From assembly GCF_000193635.1 (NCBI RefSeq), contig NZ_AEKT01000035.1:1-64000 (forward strand): 64,000 nt of DNA. Direction: 5' to 3'. This DNA is from Weissella cibaria KACC 11862 (lineage in GTDB: Bacteria > Bacillota > Bacilli > Lactobacillales > Lactobacillaceae). Shown in pieces: positions 62,760 to 64,000 of the stretch. A program made the position numbers and the translations under genes. Positions within the stretch are counted from its first letter, which is position 1. Every line of letters begins with the position of its first letter. Below the pieces are notes generated by a model. That model saw nothing but the letters and a program-made list of their open reading frames with translations, made no database searches and was not told the origin of the DNA.

Positions 62760-63389
62760 GTGACGATTACGCATTTTATTATTAGTTTCATTTTAGCCTA
62801 TGTTTTCGGTTCAATGCCGTTTGGCTACTGGATTGGACGTCTTTTTTTTAAAAAGAACATCTTGCAACTCGGCTCTGGTAATATCGGAACCACCAACACC
62901 TTTCGTGTCCTAGGTACAAAAGCCGGTGTGGCAGTCCTTATTCTGGATATCTTGAAGGGATCTGTGGGTGCGTCAATGGCAATGATTTGGGGACCGGCTC
63001 CTGCTTGGACCCACATGGTAGTTGGCCTTGGTGCCATTCTCGGTCACACTTTCTCAATGTGGATTGGGTTCAAAGGTGGCAAAGCAGTTGCCACTTCAAT
63101 GGGTGTTTTATTGACTTATAACCCACTGCTATTCGTCGTTGCCTTTGCTATCTTTTTGACAGTTATCCTGTTAACGTCGATGGTTTCAATGGCCTCAATG
63201 ATCGGCTTCACGCTCGTCAGCTTGATTTCAATCTTCTGGCTCCATGATTGGCTGCTATCTGTTATTGCGGTTGCCCTGACCATTTTCGTGTTCTATCGGC
63301 ATCGTGAAAATATTGTCCGTATCAAAAATGGTACAGAATCATTGGTTCATTTTGGTTTTGGCTATTGGCGTCAGCAAAATAATAAGTAA
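62760..63389 (+). CDS. plsY: Glycerol-3-phosphate acyltransferase PlsY
   Basis: PlsY transfers the acyl group from acyl-phosphate to glycerol 3-phosphate in phospholipid synthesis. The 209-residue protein has about five helices and the family motifs SMPFGYWIGRLF, LGSGNIGTTNTFRVLG and GHTFSMWIGFKGGKAVATSMG, plus YRHRENIVRI. The start is GTG at 62760 with AAAGGAG 8 bases upstream; a 27-residue upstream extension seen in a longer reading has no ribosome site and spoils the N-terminal helix. Confidence 0.94.
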   Translation: MTITHFIISFILAYVFGSMPFGYWIGRLFFKKNILQLGSGNIGTTNTFRVLGTKAGVAVLILDILKGSVGASMAMIWGPAPAWTHMVVGLGAILGHTFSMWIGFKGGKAVATSMGVLLTYNPLLFVVAFAIFLTVILLTSMVSMASMIGFTLVSLISIFWLHDWLLSVIAVALTIFVFYRHRENIVRIKNGTESLVHFGFGYWRQQNNK

Positions 63390-63390
63390 A

Positions 63391-63422
63391 CAAAAAGGAG
63401 AGCCGTTTGGCTCTCCTTTTTG
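63391..63422. terminator. Bidirectional terminator of plsY and the epimerase-like gene
   Basis: A perfect 13-bp stem AAAAAGGAGAGCC/GGCTCTCCTTTTT with a 4-nt loop lies between convergent genes. Confidence 0.93.
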
Positions 63423-63429
63423 TTGTTCG

Positions 63430-64000
63430 TTAGAAAAATGTCAGTGAATATGAACCGGTAAATGTTTGAGCTGGTGCTAGTGTGTTGATGCCATACTTGT
63501 GGTGCAACTCACCATCTGCGTCAACTGTGTCGGCGATTCCCCACCAAGGTTCAATTGCCACAAATGGTGCCTCTTTAGCATATGGCGTCCAAATACCAAC
63601 GTACTTCGCGTTTTGGATATGCATGGTAACACCGTGTGACTCACTCAACTTGGCCAAAACAATCGACACTGGATTTTGGTCCAATCGCAGAATGATTGCA
63701 TCGTCCTTATAATCATCTCGACGAAGACGCAATGGAATGCGCGTGTCAAACGTTGATTCTAAATTATTGTCCAAGTACGGACCGACTAACTTGGCACGAT
63801 TGTACTTACGTTGTGGTTCAACGTTGATGTAGTAATCCGTAAACTTTTCGCCCGCTTCTAGTGGCGCACGGAACCCTGGGTGACCACCAACGGAGAAATA
63901 AATGTCATGCGTGTCGGTGTTTGTCACCACATAGGCAATGCCCAACGTATCTTGCTCTGTCAGACGGTACAACACGTCAAATTGGAAATGAAAGGGATAA
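63430..64000 (-). CDS. Aldose 1-epimerase family protein (LacX-like), 5' end outside the window
   Basis: The 3' 190 codons of the gene are present and the frame stays open to the window edge (the first visible residues read YPFHFQFDVLYRL). The pattern is that of galactose mutarotase-like proteins of the LacX group: VLYRLTEQDTLGI, SVGGHPGFR with the catalytic His region, KYVGIWTPY and FVAIEPWWGIAD with the likely catalytic Glu. These interconvert anomers of sugars or sugar phosphates. The missing N-terminal part would be about 100 residues. Confidence 0.85.
   Translation of the reverse strand, partial: YPFHFQFDVLYRLTEQDTLGIAYVVTNTDTHDIYFSVGGHPGFRAPLEAGEKFTDYYINVEPQRKYNRAKLVGPYLDNNLESTFDTRIPLRLRRDDYKDDAIILRLDQNPVSIVLAKLSESHGVTMHIQNAKYVGIWTPYAKEAPFVAIEPWWGIADTVDADGELHHKYGINTLAPAQTFTGSYSLTFF

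Noticed and set aside
1-64000. CRISPR arrays, insertion sequences, prophage genes, rRNA and integrases
   Set aside because: None was seen: no regularly spaced repeats, no transposase or integrase motifs, and the gene order is that of a core chromosome. The possible accessory genes (dextransucrase, transporters, DUF916 pair) lack flanking repeats.

Overview
The window is an ordinary chromosomal segment of a heterofermentative lactic acid bacterium of the Leuconostocaceae, most likely Weissella (cibaria/confusa type). The reasons are a large GH70 dextransucrase with a KxYKxGKxW signal, low-GC Firmicutes core genes in Bacillus-like order (ftsW-ylbG-rsmD-coaD-sepM; rpoY-rnjA beside def), dnaG-rpoD and dnaB-dnaI primosome genes, BusR/OpuA osmoregulation and a Met T-box. 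The species is inferred from gene content. No insertion sequence, prophage, integrase, rRNA or CRISPR array was seen.

Layout. 0-7 kb: tRNA-Gly, a YjeM-type permease, an Spx-like protein without its redox cysteines, a GH73 glucosaminidase, a nucleoid-associated protein and the ArlRS two-component system. 7-23 kb, almost all on the minus strand: two YibE/F membrane proteins translationally coupled to dnaI-dnaB, then coaE, mutM, polA, a Bax-inhibitor-like protein, murC, ytpR, an M42 aminopeptidase, udk and phoPR. 23-33 kb, the most accessory part: the dextransucrase, an MFS and a DMT transporter, and two DUF916/DUF3324 surface proteins without a WxL partner. 33-43 kb: rpoD-dnaG, the ribulose-monophosphate pair hxlA-hxlB, a universal stress protein, a DHA2 efflux pump behind a structured leader, and the sepM-coaD-rsmD-ylbG-ftsW operon. 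43-53 kb: typA, an inositol-monophosphatase-like protein, a UPF0223 protein, def, two uncharacterised genes (one resembling a degenerate RNase H fold), rpoY-rnjA on plus, a VIT-family protein, a flavodoxin, yjjG, a 29-residue membrane peptide and a lipid kinase. 53-64 kb: metQ-msrA under a T-box, nox, the opuA osmolyte operon divergent from busR, ppaC, plsY and a truncated aldose-1-epimerase-like gene.

How the genes work together. The opuA/busR block is a complete osmolyte-uptake module: a c-di-AMP-type repressor, a bipartite AGTGACA/TGTCACT operator lying over the opuA promoter, and a fused permease-binding protein. The metQ-msrA block ties methionine import and methionine-sulfoxide repair to uncharged tRNA-Met. 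Replication and DNA repair (dnaB, dnaI, polA, mutM, dnaG), cell wall (murC, ftsW, GH73) and RNA turnover/transcription (rnjA, rpoY, rpoD) dominate the core. Terminators bound most units; in several places (ndpA, the DHA2 pump, the gene after busR) a terminator-like hairpin sits directly against the next ribosome-binding site, suggesting read-through or attenuation.
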